Source of the DNA: Anopheles merus
Lineage: Eukaryota > Arthropoda > Insecta > Diptera > Culicidae
Assembly: GCF_017562075.2 (NCBI RefSeq)
Contig: NC_054082.1
Location: forward strand, 14,887,786-14,951,785
Direction of reading: 5' to 3'
Length of the DNA: 64,000 nucleotides
Part shown: positions 12,345 through 23,680 of the stretch, one piece after another
Layout: each line of letters starts with the position of its first letter
Position numbering within the stretch: the stretch's first letter is position 1
Translations under genes and position numbers: made by a program
Notes under the pieces: generated by a model
What the model saw: the letters and a program-made list of their open reading frames with translations, nothing else
Told to the model about the DNA's origin: nothing
The model's database searches: none

Positions 12345-12881
12345 ATGGGTCGCGGAAAGCACTGCACACCAGAGGAGCGAAAACGTATTCAGGCGCTGTT
12401 TCGTGAGAACGTCCCAATAAAGACAATCTGCAAGGCGTTCGGCCGTTCGCGGACGTTTGTGAACAACGCCATTCGTAGCGAGGCTACGGGTAAGTCGACA
12501 GGTCGGCCGCGAAAAACAACGGCTAACGTTGACGCGCAGATTGTTAAAAAGATCAGGGCGAACCCTTTCAAAACTTGCAGTCGCATCAAGCAGGAGCTTG
12601 GATTGCAAGTTTCGTCGAAGACGGTGTCACGCCGTTTACACGACGCTGGGTACAGTGCCCGGAGACCACGGAAGGTTCGGAAGCTGCTGCCGCACCACGT
12701 AGAAGCGCGCAGTCGGTTTGCCGAAGAACATCAGCTTAAGAACCAGCATGCACCCTCAGCCGATGCGCTATGGAGACGCTGCCAGGTAATCAAGAAAAGA
12801 ATACCCGTAAGCACATGCCGGAAGCTCATCCGAGGGATGGCTACTCGCAGCCAGGCAGTGAAAGAAAATAATGGCCATTGA
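12345..12881 (+). CDS. Tc1-type transposase remnant lacking the catalytic core
   Basis: An uninterrupted 178-codon ORF begins MGRGKHCTPEERKRI, the typical start of insect Tc1 transposases. Residues 1-55 form the first paired-like helix-turn-helix, STGRPRKTT (51-59) is the GRPR linker, and 60-125 is the second DNA-binding module (TVSRRLHDAGY). At about residue 130 the frame passes straight into ADALWRR...SMxxR-like tail sequence that normally ends these proteins. About half of the usual 340 or so residues is absent, including the whole DDE catalytic region, yet the frame is kept and there is no stop or frameshift. It could bind transposon ends but could not cut DNA. It may be a neutral deletion product, a self-repressor or a domesticated binding protein. 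The ATG sits about 100 nt behind a predicted start site. Confidence 0.8.
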   Translation: MGRGKHCTPEERKRIQALFRENVPIKTICKAFGRSRTFVNNAIRSEATGKSTGRPRKTTANVDAQIVKKIRANPFKTCSRIKQELGLQVSSKTVSRRLHDAGYSARRPRKVRKLLPHHVEARSRFAEEHQLKNQHAPSADALWRRCQVIKKRIPVSTCRKLIRGMATRSQAVKENNGH

Positions 12882-12945
12882 CCATTAGAATGTGTTTTCG
12901 CCTCTGTGGATCACCGCAACACCACCTCCCAACCACCACTTAAAC

Positions 12946-12983
12946 AGCCCTTTTCAGGGCTACCAAATCATTCTGAAAAGAAC
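12946..12983 (+). terminator. Histone-type mRNA 3' stem-loop plus downstream purine element
   Basis: AGCCCT-TTTC-AGGGCT at 12946-12961 is a perfect 6-bp stem with a 4-nt loop, preceded by AAAC and followed by ACCA. It matches the replication-dependent histone 3' stem-loop in stem length, loop sequence and flanks, except that the outermost pair is A-T instead of G-C. A purine-rich CTGAAAAGAAC (12973-12983) lies 12 nt further on, where the histone downstream element that pairs with U7 snRNA is expected. The stem-loop starts 65 nt after the transposase stop codon. Confidence 0.7.
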
Positions 12984-13034
12984 TATCTTTTTCCGCCAAC
13001 AAAAAAAAAGTTCCTATTTGTATGCCCACAGGTG

Positions 13035-13815
13035 TAGGTCAAAGTGTTGTTCGCTTTCGCAAATGCATCGCATGGCTGACCACCAACACCACGGACAACG
13101 CTGTCGTGCCGCTGGTGCTGGGTTACAGGGTCAAGTTTGGGTATTGCAACGCGACAAAACACGACACGCCCGAATCCGCAGCGTTCACACACCACACGGT
13201 TAGACGGGGGTGGGACGATTGTTGGTGGGGATGGGGGAGCACCAGGATACCAGGGCGCCATTGAACACAAGCCGGTTAGAGGGAGCGAGGGACCCTCTGT
13301 CTGTCTTTCCACCGTCATTCATAACAAACACGACACATGGCACACCTAATCCCTCCAGCCCAGTCGTCAGGTGGCAAACAAAACGTGCCGGACCCGGGTT
13401 GCAACCTGGTGACACCACGGTACCCAACACATCGCAATAGCGAAAGCGTCGAGTTTTCCGGTTCAGCAAAATTTTGTGCATCGCTTGCAAGTTGCCTCAC
13501 CACCCCACCGCGCCCATCCACCCTCAGCTCCCTCCACCTAGCTCGGCTGACATTGAACTTTGGTGGAGAATGTACCGCCCAACCCGCCGCAACCTCCCTG
13601 TCCCAGACAAAAGGGGTATGGCACATTTCTTCGCCTTTCTGGGGGCTCTGGCGGGGCGTGCGTGTGCATCATCGTCATAATACCATCATCAGCGTAATGC
13701 ACACACACACATACACACAAACGTATGTGGCCAAATGTGGCGAACGCGAAACCTTCGCGTCGCAAAATGCAAATGCATTTTGTCGTCATGTGCGCCACGC
13801 GAAAAAGATGGCTAG

Positions 13816-13907
<92 letters not shown>

Positions 13908-15305
13908 GGAGGACACATACACACACAATTCGCCCGGTTGACCCTGTGTGGGGGAAAGAAGGGAAACGAGGAGAGAGGGTAGGTTTGCATGGGGGGATGC
14001 AATCAGGCTTGCAGAGAAGAAAAAAAAAACTGCAACCCCACGGTAACGGTAAATCGATTTGAACGGTTGCAGTACAGCCCCCGGGGTCGCCGGACAGTTT
14101 TTGCTTTGTGCCTTCACTTTGTGCCGCAAACGCGAACCGTTCGTGCTCTTGCTGTGGTTTGTGTGCGAAATGAAATTTGCAAGCCGTATTTGCAGCTAAG
14201 CAAGCTATGGCGAAAAGTCGTTTTCGTCGCAACGGCGTACGTCACTCGCGTGCCTTCACATGACGTTGAGCTGGTGACGTGACTGGTTTCAAGCGGGGGA
14301 GGGAGGGGGGGGGGAGGTATGTCAAAGGGGTATAAACGAAGGAGCAAGATTATCTGCCTTCATCGCCCTCGTTCGGGAGATGGGAATCCCACACTACTCT
14401 TCCCTTCGTTATTTTGGTTGGTTTTGAAAACCTCCCTCTAGGTTTGTTCCCGCCGGAGGGGGAAGGAGCCGACGACAGGTTTACGTCACGTTCGTTTGAG
14501 GCCAAACGGCTCCGGCTAGGGTAGATTTGCTTTATTTACTCACATCTGTGTGTTTCGTCTGCGAATTACGTAGCCGCGTGCAAGCGCATGTTGTAAAGTA
14601 ACGTTTAAGCAGCGGCCAAGCCAGAGGACAGCGGAAGCCGTGTCTGAATGGTCACAGTGCCGGCGTGTTTGCATACACAAATCGGCGATCCGGTGTTGCG
14701 CTGATGGTCGAGCAATCTGGATAGCAGATGTCGCAATGGTGTTGGCAAAAAAACAAACGGTTGTGAATCATGAGATGAGTGCAGCATACAGAACACGATC
14801 GGTCAGCAAAATTTCAATGCAGAGTAAATGTAGAAATGGAGCAAAATGGATGCCATTTTTTCACTCTTTTAATTATCTTCTGTCTGTTAATGTTGATGTG
14901 TAACACATGTTGGGCACTTTAAAATTACCAGAAGTTTGATAACTTCCTTTTTGAGTGGATATTTGAATTCCGCATGGGAGACGCATTATGGCAAATAATA
15001 AAATTTTTGTGCCTTTCTTACCCCGGCTAGAACTTAATATCCATGAGAATATATATTTAAACATGGTTACTTTTCGAGAAGTTTCTGCGTCCAATGTGAA
15101 CAGCATTATTACCCGTTGCACGAGATGTTTTGCAACAGCTGCAACATATTTTACTTTTCATCACAATAATGTTTCTGTTCTAAAATTTGGATTCAGTTTG
15201 ATAGCACGTTGTGCCGTGTTGCCAATTATGTTAAAGAAATTAGTTATTAATGTGATGAAATTACCATATGTGAAGAACATCTCGTGAAACCATAAGCAAG
15301 TACAA
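13035..15305. other. No gene supported; microsatellite-rich
   Basis: ORFs at 13337-14062 and the opposite strand are made by the (AC)n array and flanking low-complexity DNA. I recognise no exon or RNA here. Confidence 0.4.
13817..13905. repeat. (AC)n microsatellite
   Basis: A pure run of about 44 AC dinucleotides spans 89 bp. It is the longest microsatellite in the window and creates false THTHTH/VCVCVC ORFs on both strands. Confidence 0.97.
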
Positions 15306-15523
15306 CAGTGCAATCTCTCTAAGATTTAGTCTCTTCAAGATGAATTGTTTCTTTAATTTTGATTTAATTTTGATTTTGACATTTTTTTTTTATCTCTTCA
15401 ATATTGAGAATGCCTCTCGATGGTGAATTTCTCTGAACTGCATACACATTTTGACAACCTAGATTGAGAATAGATTGAATTTGTGTAGATTCCTTCAAGA
15501 GTCCCCTTGGAGAGATTTCACTG
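15306..15523. mobile_element. Short pogo-like MITE
   Basis: Inverted ends are CAGTGCAATCTCTCTAAG at 15306-15323 and, inverted from 15523, CAGTGAAATCTCTCCAAG; they match at 16 of 18 positions. TA follows the right end (15524-15525), and AA stands at the left. The 218-bp interior is AT-rich and noncoding. CAGTG...CTCTCTAAG ends resemble pogo-type elements. Confidence 0.7.
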
Positions 15524-17259
15524 TACTGCAGCGCACTACGTTTCAACAATGCCAATAGTAACTTGAACGAACTGTCATCGGTTGCTTGGACGAATTACAT
15601 TCAGCAAACAATTGACAGTGTTGGAATGGGATTTTACGGATCGAAAATGAAGCATACTTGAAGGTGCGCTGGTTGAAGATTCGGGAATCTCCTGTGTGAT
15701 CAAGTTTTTGCTACAATATGTACTTGAATGATTACTTTAGGTCTTTAGATCTAATTTGCAAAACGAAAGCTCCATATCACGACTTCTTGTTTTGGTCGGT
15801 AGTGATTTCAATATCTTCAATATCTGCAATATCGGTAGCTACATATGGAGTGCAATGTATAAAATGAATGGGGAAATGATTTTACAGTTGCTCGGACAGT
15901 ATTATGACAAAGTCTGTGAATATCCAAAATCGGCAGGAATACACATATATCGGTATTTCTGGTCACTCTGATTTCATCAAATAGTGCACTTATGTACTAA
16001 ATCAGTCGGAAAAAGCGCTCCCCCAGCTATGCCATTATTATCTTTGTACATGAAATAAAAAGCTGCTTTAACAAATCCTCAAACTAACCACTGAACTAAT
16101 CTTGAAGTACATCACTTCTGGCAAACTGCGCTTGAATCGATTCGTCTCGAAATAAAAAAAAATCGATCACAAAACGGCACAGCGAGTGCTACATTTCACG
16201 CCACCCCTCCCCCCCCCCCCTTCCCTCCTTCCCTATCTCACACGCAAGATGTTTGCCTTCGGTTCGGTTTGCCTTTGGAGAACGGCTCGGGCATGCGTTC
16301 ATCAGCATCCAAGAAGGCTACGGCAAAAAGAGGAGCGGGCATAAGGAGACACTCGCCGTTCGTACTCTTCTTCTTTTTCCTTTTCTTTCTGTCAGCTCTG
16401 TACGTTCAGCTACACGTTGAAGCACTGCTTTTAAATGCTGCCATTGCATCGCGGGTCTGACGCTGGCGTGTTTGACCGACTATACAGACACAAGACATGA
16501 TGAAAAAAAAAAAAAATAGGCAGAATCAATTCACCCCCTTCACTTCCCGCGAACACCCCGCCAAACTGCAGATCGTGACCCCACAGTCGTGGCGATTGGA
16601 AGGGGGAGGAGGACGTGACGACTGTGAACTTGTACCATCATCAGCCGGGCGAGCGGTCAGTGCGGCAACGTCGTCGTCGTCGCCGTCGTTGTCGAACCGG
16701 TTTTTGCCCACCCGCCTGTGTCTGTGGGGTGAGTTTTTTGTTGTGGTTGTTGTTGGTGGGGCTGTGTGCGAAAAGTAAAACAATGAATTGCCAATTACTG
16801 CCAACGCTGCCAATGGCCCCCTTGTAGTGCTGTTGTAGCGGGTGGCAAAGTGGGAAGAAGTGGCAAGGGGTTGAAACAGAACGCGCTCAGTTTGCTTACT
16901 TCAGGTCAGGTTCTTCTTCGCTTCGCTTTACCAAACCACCCCCCCCCCTATTTGCTGCTCCTTTTTCTTCTTACCGTGCGACACACAACAAGCAAAACCC
17001 TTCTCTCTTCGTCACATTCTTCGGCGTGACTGCGCACAGACTCGCACACACACACATATCGCTCCAAAACACTCGCATACCTCGCCACTTGAAATGCTGA
17101 CGCGTTCCAATCCGTTCGTTACAGTCGAAGGGTGGTATGAGGGAACAGAGAGGTGGAATTGAGCTGGGGAGATGGACTCGACTGACCGACTACGGCTATC
17201 CCCCCCCCCCCACCTCAACCTTCCCACCAACCCGCTTGCTTACCAGACAACAAACGCGC

Positions 17260-17301
<42 letters not shown>

Positions 17302-17696
17302 GAAACGGCGTTGTACTCATCCATGCAAACACACACACACACATACACACATATACACTTACACAGTACAAAACGAAAGACACACGGGCGGAGGGGAGAA
17401 AAGCGATGGAGGAGAGCAACAAAAAACACAAGCCGTTTAAATGTGACGTCACACAAGCGATTGGTACGGGCGGGAGGGTTGCTGCGATGCAAAACTGTCT
17501 ACACATTCCGAACCCGCCATTCCCTGCCACCTCCCCTCTCCCCGTACGCTTCCCTTCTGCTCGCTCCCTCCTGATGCTTCACTCACACATCGGCACAGCG
17601 GGCAATACGCGCAATGTAAAGTAGGTGGAATCGCTTTTATATCAATGTGTGTGTATGTGCCACAAGAAACGGAGCACTGTCATCATCAAGCAAACC

Positions 17697-17728
<32 letters not shown>

Positions 17729-19392
17729 CCATCAGCCGCATCATCAACGGTGGTATCCTCCGATTCGTTCGTTTGGGGTCGCGCGCGTTTTGCGCGTTTC
17801 GGGGCGGGTCTGCTGGCGTGTGTTTTTTGTTGTTGTTTTACTCTCCTCCCCCTCCACCAGCCCTTTTTGCCCATTTTGCTTTGCTCGCTCGGTTCGTCGT
17901 CGCGTGCACACGGGCTCACCCGGTGGAAGAAGAAACCCAAGCGGCCGAAGAAACCAGAAAGGGTAGCGTAGGAGTCCGCTGTGCGCGTGACCGTGGAGAC
18001 GCATGGTGGCTGTAGCTGTGGCTGGCGAAATAAGGGAGTGAAAATAGAAAGAGAGAAAGAGAGAGAGAGAGAGAGTGAGTACGGAGGCAGAGCGTGATGA
18101 AGAATAAAACAGCAGAGTGAGAGAGCGAAAATGAGTGAGAGTGAGACAGAGCAAGTGAGCGCACGCGCGCGCGCACGCCATTGCCAATGGCGACTTTTAC
18201 TCAACGCGTTTGTTGCGTGAAGTCGCCGCACACACACACACGCGCGCATTACCACGGAACGGGACAGTAAAGAGGAAGGTGAAAAAAGCAAAGCTATTGA
18301 AAACCGGTTCCGTGTACTCTTAAAAAACCCCTCTCGAAGGAAAGGGCTGCGGGGGTGGAGGGGTTTTGAAGACGTTAAGGGAACGTGAAAGGAATGGCCA
18401 ACGCTTCGTGCGTCCAATGGCCAACGGCAAACTGGCAAGAATGGAAGGGATTTATTTCAGCACAGCGTTAGACAGGAAAGAACTGCCTCCCGGTGGCCCG
18501 AGATTCGGTTGGGGAGAAGCTGTCCCCCCGTTTTCCACCCTTTCGCAGCCTTCACACACATCGCATTTTTCGCTCCATCGTGGAAGGGGTGTGCCGACGC
18601 GGCAAGCAAACCGGATTGTCGACCGGAGTGCTGCCACCGGTCGTGGTTTCCCTCGGCGCGCCTCACTGACATACAGAGCCGCTGCTGGCAGACGGGGTGT
18701 GTGGTGTTTTTTTGGTGTTGGGCTGGGTGGGGAGGTGGGGAGAAACATAAACAAAAAACAGCCCTCACATACACACGCATACATCGAAGCACATTACCCG
18801 TAGTGGTGGTGGTGATAGTAGTAGTAGTCAATTCTATGCCTGCTCTGATCGCCAGGGCATCATGCATGGGAAAAGCGTACCAGAAAGCGAATCCCACAGC
18901 ACCACACAAGGGGGCTGTGGCTGTGGAAAACAGGCGACCAGACCCCTTTCACACACCCCTTTCCATCATGCTCCATCCGAGTGGGGGTGTTGTGTTCTTT
19001 TTACATCGACTGTGTGTGAGGTTGTGTGAGCTTCATTATTTTGCTCGCTCGGAGATAGAGAAGTAGAAGGGTGGCTGTATGGGAGGGAGGGGCATGCTTC
19101 CGATTGTCAGCCATCGATCGATCGATCGATCGACCTTTGGCTCGATGCTTTGGGATCGGGTTAAATCGATTTTCGTCATCTGGGTTTGACTTTTTTCCCA
19201 ATATGACTAACCGCGGTATAGCTTTGTTGCCAAAATGATTTTGATTTGGTTAACAATTTTAGGTTTATATTTTGAAAGGCGATAAGGATTTTACTACATC
19301 TAGGAAAAATGCAGCTCTTCTATACTTTATTGGTTATGAAAAACGAAATTAGTTTAGTTCTTGTGAATCAGGGAAACGAGCCAGAGTACGTA
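15524..19392. other. No gene supported; low-complexity region
   Basis: AT-rich to about 16.2 kb, then GC-richer with many simple repeats: (CT)n 17262-17299, (ATC)n 17698-17730, GA-rich 18046-18180, (ATCG)n 19115-19133. Long ORFs on both strands here (for example 17686-18438 minus and 16526-16813 minus) are driven by these repeats. Confidence 0.4.
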
Positions 19393-19757
19393 CAGGCGGT
19401 CCCCGAGATACACGGAACCTCTTATACGCGGAGTCGGAGATACGCGGTTTTCTAAATTTAACAATTCCTTGAGCAAATTGTACTGATTTGACACATCAAT
19501 TGTAAACTGCCAAATAATTTCCGTTTTGATCGAATGTTAAAAACAATTTCAAATTGTTTAAAACTGTTATATTAAGTCAGAACCATATCAAATAATTCAT
19601 AAAGTGTCTAAAACCGCCTCCTAATTGCAAAATTACACGAAAATTTGTGATATTTTAGCTGGAAATCACGAGATTCGACTTACGCGTAAATTCGAGTTAC
19701 GCGGTATTTTGCGGCCGTTTTCGGTCCCCATTAACCGTGTATCTCGGGGACCGCCTG
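19393..19757. mobile_element. TA-flanked MITE with perfect inverted ends
   Basis: Bases 19391-19415 and the inverted complement of 19735-19759 are identical over 25 positions including the flanking TA; the element ends begin CAGGCGGTCCCCGAG. The 365-bp interior has no coding capacity and contains ACGCGG motifs near both ends. TA duplication and CAGG ends place it with pogo/Tc1-mariner type MITEs. A fragment of the same family lies at 834. Perfect ends suggest a fairly recent insertion. Confidence 0.9.
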
Positions 19758-19895
19758 TATTTATAGCTAGGTATAAACATATTGAATGGATTTAGTTTCA
19801 TTTTCTACACATTTTCTATATCCTGCAGATTAGTGATGGAGATAACAAAGAATAATGAGAATCATTGAGGCTTCCTATGTTCTAAATATAAATTA

Positions 19896-20288
19896 CAGGG
19901 TATTTCAAGTCACTTTCGAATGTAAACGTATGTTGTTCACCGAGTGCAAAATGTTAATCCACATCAAGGTGATATTCCATTTCCATCATAATATATGTTT
20001 TAAATTACTTCAGTATGATTTTCAACACTTCAACGGTCTATTGTAGCCGTTTTTTCACCGAGGGTTTGAAGCCGCATCTCATGAACATATTTCAAAAAAA
20101 GATTAAGAGTAAAAGATTTCAAACTCTCGGTGAAAAAGCAATAGCAATATATCGTTGAAGTGTTGAAAATCATACTGAAGAAACTAACACATATTATAAT
20201 GCAAATGAAATATCAGATTGATGTGGGTTAACATATTGTATGTGGTGATTAACAACACTTACATTCGAAAGTGACGTGGAAAACCCTG
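19896..20288. mobile_element. Foldback MITE (long inverted repeat)
   Basis: The element consists almost wholly of two inverted arms of about 180 bp (19896-20073 and 20111-20288) around a short loop. Ends begin CAGGGT on both sides and are flanked by TA (19894-19895, 20289-20290). Shared blocks include GTCACTTTCGAATGTAA, CAGTATGATTTTCAACACTT and TTTTTCACCGAG. The arms have drifted by scattered substitutions. It has no coding capacity. A transcript across it would form a long hairpin. Confidence 0.88.
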
Positions 20289-20850
20289 TAATAGAGACCT
20301 ATTGATTTACAATATTGACTAATAACTATTATTATTCAACGTCAGTATCACGTTGAACTAATATTGGGAAGCAATATTGTGATTATTTCGCTAGGGCTTG
20401 CATACTGTTTGACTTTCAGTGAGCCTCATAAATATAACTTTGATTTGTTTAAAGATATCTTCCTGGTTTTTGCAGCAGCATAGCTATAGAGTATCTTCGG
20501 CAACTCTACGAAGACAGCTGTCCGATCAGTATTCTACGGAACTTTGCAGGAAATCTCAAAGTCAGCAGATAGGTGAAAATATGATATGTTCGACTTTGGG
20601 TGTCCGCTACAGTATTTTTAGCATACTTTGAAATATTCTACCCAACAACATAACCTTGTTCATCTGAAGTAAAAGTCTTTATAAAAAAGCTAGAAACAAT
20701 CTAGCTGTAAGTCTTTTCCCTAGAAGAAAACAAAAATCATCCTCCATCGCCCCTGTCACTCACACCCTCCCAATCAACAGCCAACACACCACCGCGTCGG
20801 GTGGTTCTCGGTCGTCAGAACGTTTAATGTTTACTTAAAGTGTTTCAGTT

Positions 20851-23680
20851 TTAAGCATCCCATGCTTCGCCAAAACAAGAAACACGGCCCGAGACCTGCG
20901 GCTGTTCCGGAAGCACCGCACCATCCGGGCCACCGTCTGCTTGTCAATGGCACTCGAAAGACACCCGTGTAACACACATTCGCTCTGTATCGACCTACGG
21001 TTGCGCGAATCTAGCTACGCGAGCCAGACACCAAGAGTGCGGCGGGGAAGGTTGTTGTGGACGGGGAAAATGGCTTCCCTTTTATTTCTTCGCTTTTCCA
21101 GCAGCAGCGGCAGCAATCAACGGGGTGGATGCTGTGCGCTCTCGAGGCCCGTTCCAGCCGCACGTTTATCGATCGGTTTTCGAAATGGGGAAATTGGGGA
21201 GCGGAAGGGCGAGAAGGGCGTTTGGGAGGCGAACCGTTGTTGATGGTTTCTTTTCCATCCCCGTTCGGAGGCGTATCGATTTTTCCAAAAAACGGGAACC
21301 ATCATCTCGCGTAGTGTTTGTGTCTGGGCGTAGTAGCCAGCGCTCTTTCGATCTTTCCCTCTCTCTTTCTATCCGCTACACTCACGCGTTCTACCTCTCT
21401 CACGCTTGCTCTCAATCGCTCGCTCGTTCGCTCTCTTTCCTGCATTATCTTCGTGTGTTCTTTTCCACTCTCATTTATTCATGAAAACTTCGGTAAATAA
21501 CGCTGAGAGTGTGCTGCGTTCACGGATGCTGTGCCCGTGAGGTATTGGACACCGTGCAGGAGGCGCTAGGCGGTGGGGGGCCTTATATACAGCTCCGTTC
21601 GAAAGATGGGCTGGTTCTGCTTTTCACAATCATCAAGAATCACACATACTGGCGATGGAATTACGGGGATTTCCCACCCACGGAAATCGTGCCGTGCATC
21701 GTCACAACGCTGGTGAAGTAGGAACATTTTCATTAAAAAATTCAAATCATTCCCCCCCCGGGAGCCTCTGTATATCCTCATCCAACATCTTGCACAGGAA
21801 ATGGAAAGGTGACTAAAAAAGGTTCGTGAAAAAGCTTCACAAACCCACCTAAGGGAGTGTTTTTTTTTTTAATTAAACATGGTCGAACGGAGCAGGGTAA
21901 CGGTTGGCGAGATAAAAATGAGGCTTGGTACATGGTTTAAACCTAACATTACTGTAGAATGGTAGGATTACAGCAAGGACGGCCCGGAAACGGTTAGATT
22001 GCATGTAGCTGGCACGGCACTGATTATGATTGATGATGTTCGCATTAATGAGAGCTTATTGTTATTTGAATTATGAAAATAAAATGTTACACATCCCTCA
22101 AAACAATAGGCTACATTTTTTACTCATATTATTGTAAAAGAAAGGTATATATATACAACATGGCATTCACAACAGCATTTCCGAACACATCAAGCCCTGG
22201 TGGCTATCTAGAGAATCTAACTAAGCAGAATAAACGGAGTTAGTATGAGTGTTTGAGATTAAGAAATAACGTTTAACGAATATAGTATTGAATAGAACAT
22301 CTGATTGAAGCTAACTTGAAAGTCTTCAAGTTAATCATAAAATACACATGGTCATTTGAAAATTGACTTTAGAGGGGAAAAAGACGCACAGTAAAAACGT
22401 CTTTTTAACGTCTTTTATTATTCTTCGTTTGCTTCAACACGTTGTCAGCCATTTCTTTGGAATCTTGGAAACATACTAATGATTCACATTTATTCCCGTG
22501 TTTTTTTTTGTTAAGCCATTGGGTGACATCATGCACCAGCGACTTTAGCGATGGAATTTCTTAATTTTAAAGAAAATTAATTCTAGTCTTTGGCATAAAA
22601 ATGTTGACATTTCTCATTCGAATTTAGACATGTAATGAATTTATTGTAGAACTCACATTTGTATTCTTTAACGTTAAACAAACCTTTCAAATAACAATAT
22701 TCATCTTTCAAAATGCTTTTTCATACACTTGGATACTAATGAAGGCTGCCAACAACATTTTATATTCATCTTTCAAATAGTTTTTCGTGTACTTATCTAC
22801 TAGTCAGCATTCAAACACACTCACACGGTCAAACAGAATTGATTTAAAACAATATCGGCTGTTTATAATTGCCGCCACCCAATCGATACCTGTTCCTACG
22901 AACGATCCTCACCCGCTCCAGTAAATACCGGTTCGAGATCGAAAAAATCCCGTTTGTTGCCTTCGCTCGCACAGCTCGGCCGTCTCGGCGTCCAGAGTTA
23001 AATTAAGCTTTAAATAAACAAAAAAAAAAAGCCAACAAAAAGTCCCCGTGCCACGTTGCCATTTTGCAAGCGACGTGTTTTATTCACTTGCCAGGATGTG
23101 GTTGGATGGGGCTTCCAAGCCAAGCCAACTGGCGGCGAGTTCGAACACCGCGTCCGATCGCACTCGCCACTCGATCAAGGTAAACCGGTTCGCCTGGATC
23201 TGGAACCGTTCGGCTGCTCCCATCCTACCGTAGGGGTCCACCCCACGCCGCATTGCTGGAGCAAGTGACGGGCCGGCTGGGACCGGAAAACGCAGCGTCG
23301 TCAGCGAAACCGTCTGCCGTTTAATAACGAGCTTGAACCTGTTCCCACAAGACAACACAACACAACCGGCCAAAGCCGCGTCTGGCCTGTGTTAACGTGC
23401 GTGATTACGACACAAACCTACACATGCAAACCAAGTTTTTCGTAGTGTCGATTGACATTCAGGGCGGATGAACTGCAACCAACCGTTCCGATGGGAATAT
23501 CGGGGGGGACGGATACGTGCCTCAGACTAAATGTGTTGGCTAGCTGGGTTGGTTGAGGAAGGCGAAAAAAAAAACGAACCCACCGATGGCCCGCTTGGAC
23601 GTGCCCGTTGTTAGGTCCCGGTCGGTATTGCTGCTGCCTGTGGACGTTGTGCCCGGTGTCTCGGTGTCCGCCATCATCAT
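20851..23680. other. Cluster of short coding-like islands, strand uncertain
   Basis: Four GC-richer islands stand out in AT-rich DNA. (a) 20851-20936: on minus, an acceptor-like GCAG then a frame ending in TAA at 20853-20851. (b) 21533-21721 plus: an open frame containing YIQLRSKDGLVLLFTIIKNH and ending at TAG. (c) 23094-23268 plus: after a pyrimidine-rich acceptor ending CCAG, a frame starting DVVGWGFQAKPTGGEF and ending at TGA; a minus-strand frame is also open here. (d) 23584-23680 minus: MMMADTETPGTT..., ending at a GTGGGT donor; the plus strand also has an ATG and a GTACGT donor. On minus, (d) ends in phase 1 and (a) accepts phase 1, giving a 60-residue product. I recognise no domain, and strand and joining are unresolved. 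Confidence 0.25.
21782..23040. other. AT-rich, nothing recognised
   Basis: No coding-like frame, inverted repeat or conserved motif that I can support. Confidence 0.4.

Larger units (their letters stand above)
11955..13034 (+). mobile_element. Tc1-like transposon with internal deletion
   Basis: The element is bounded by TA dinucleotides (11953-11954 and 13035-13036). Its left end begins CACTACTGGACACAAAAATAG and the right end, read inverted, begins CACCTGTGGG; the first 21 bases match at 15 positions. It carries one ORF (12345-12881) that joins the two DNA-binding modules of a Tc1 transposase directly to its C-terminal tail. At 1080 bp it is shorter than the usual 1.6 kb or so of complete Tc1 elements, as expected if the catalytic region is missing. 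A divergent promoter pair lies upstream of the ORF and a histone-type 3' stem-loop lies downstream, both inside the element. Confidence 0.8.

Noticed and set aside
13337..14232. Long ORFs on both strands across 13.3-14.2 kb
   Set aside because: They are created by the (AC)n array, and no codon bias or domain is seen outside it.
16526..16813. Minus-strand 95-codon ORF with an Asp run
   Set aside because: The coding look comes from a (GAC)-type microsatellite; there is no good splice acceptor or recognisable domain.
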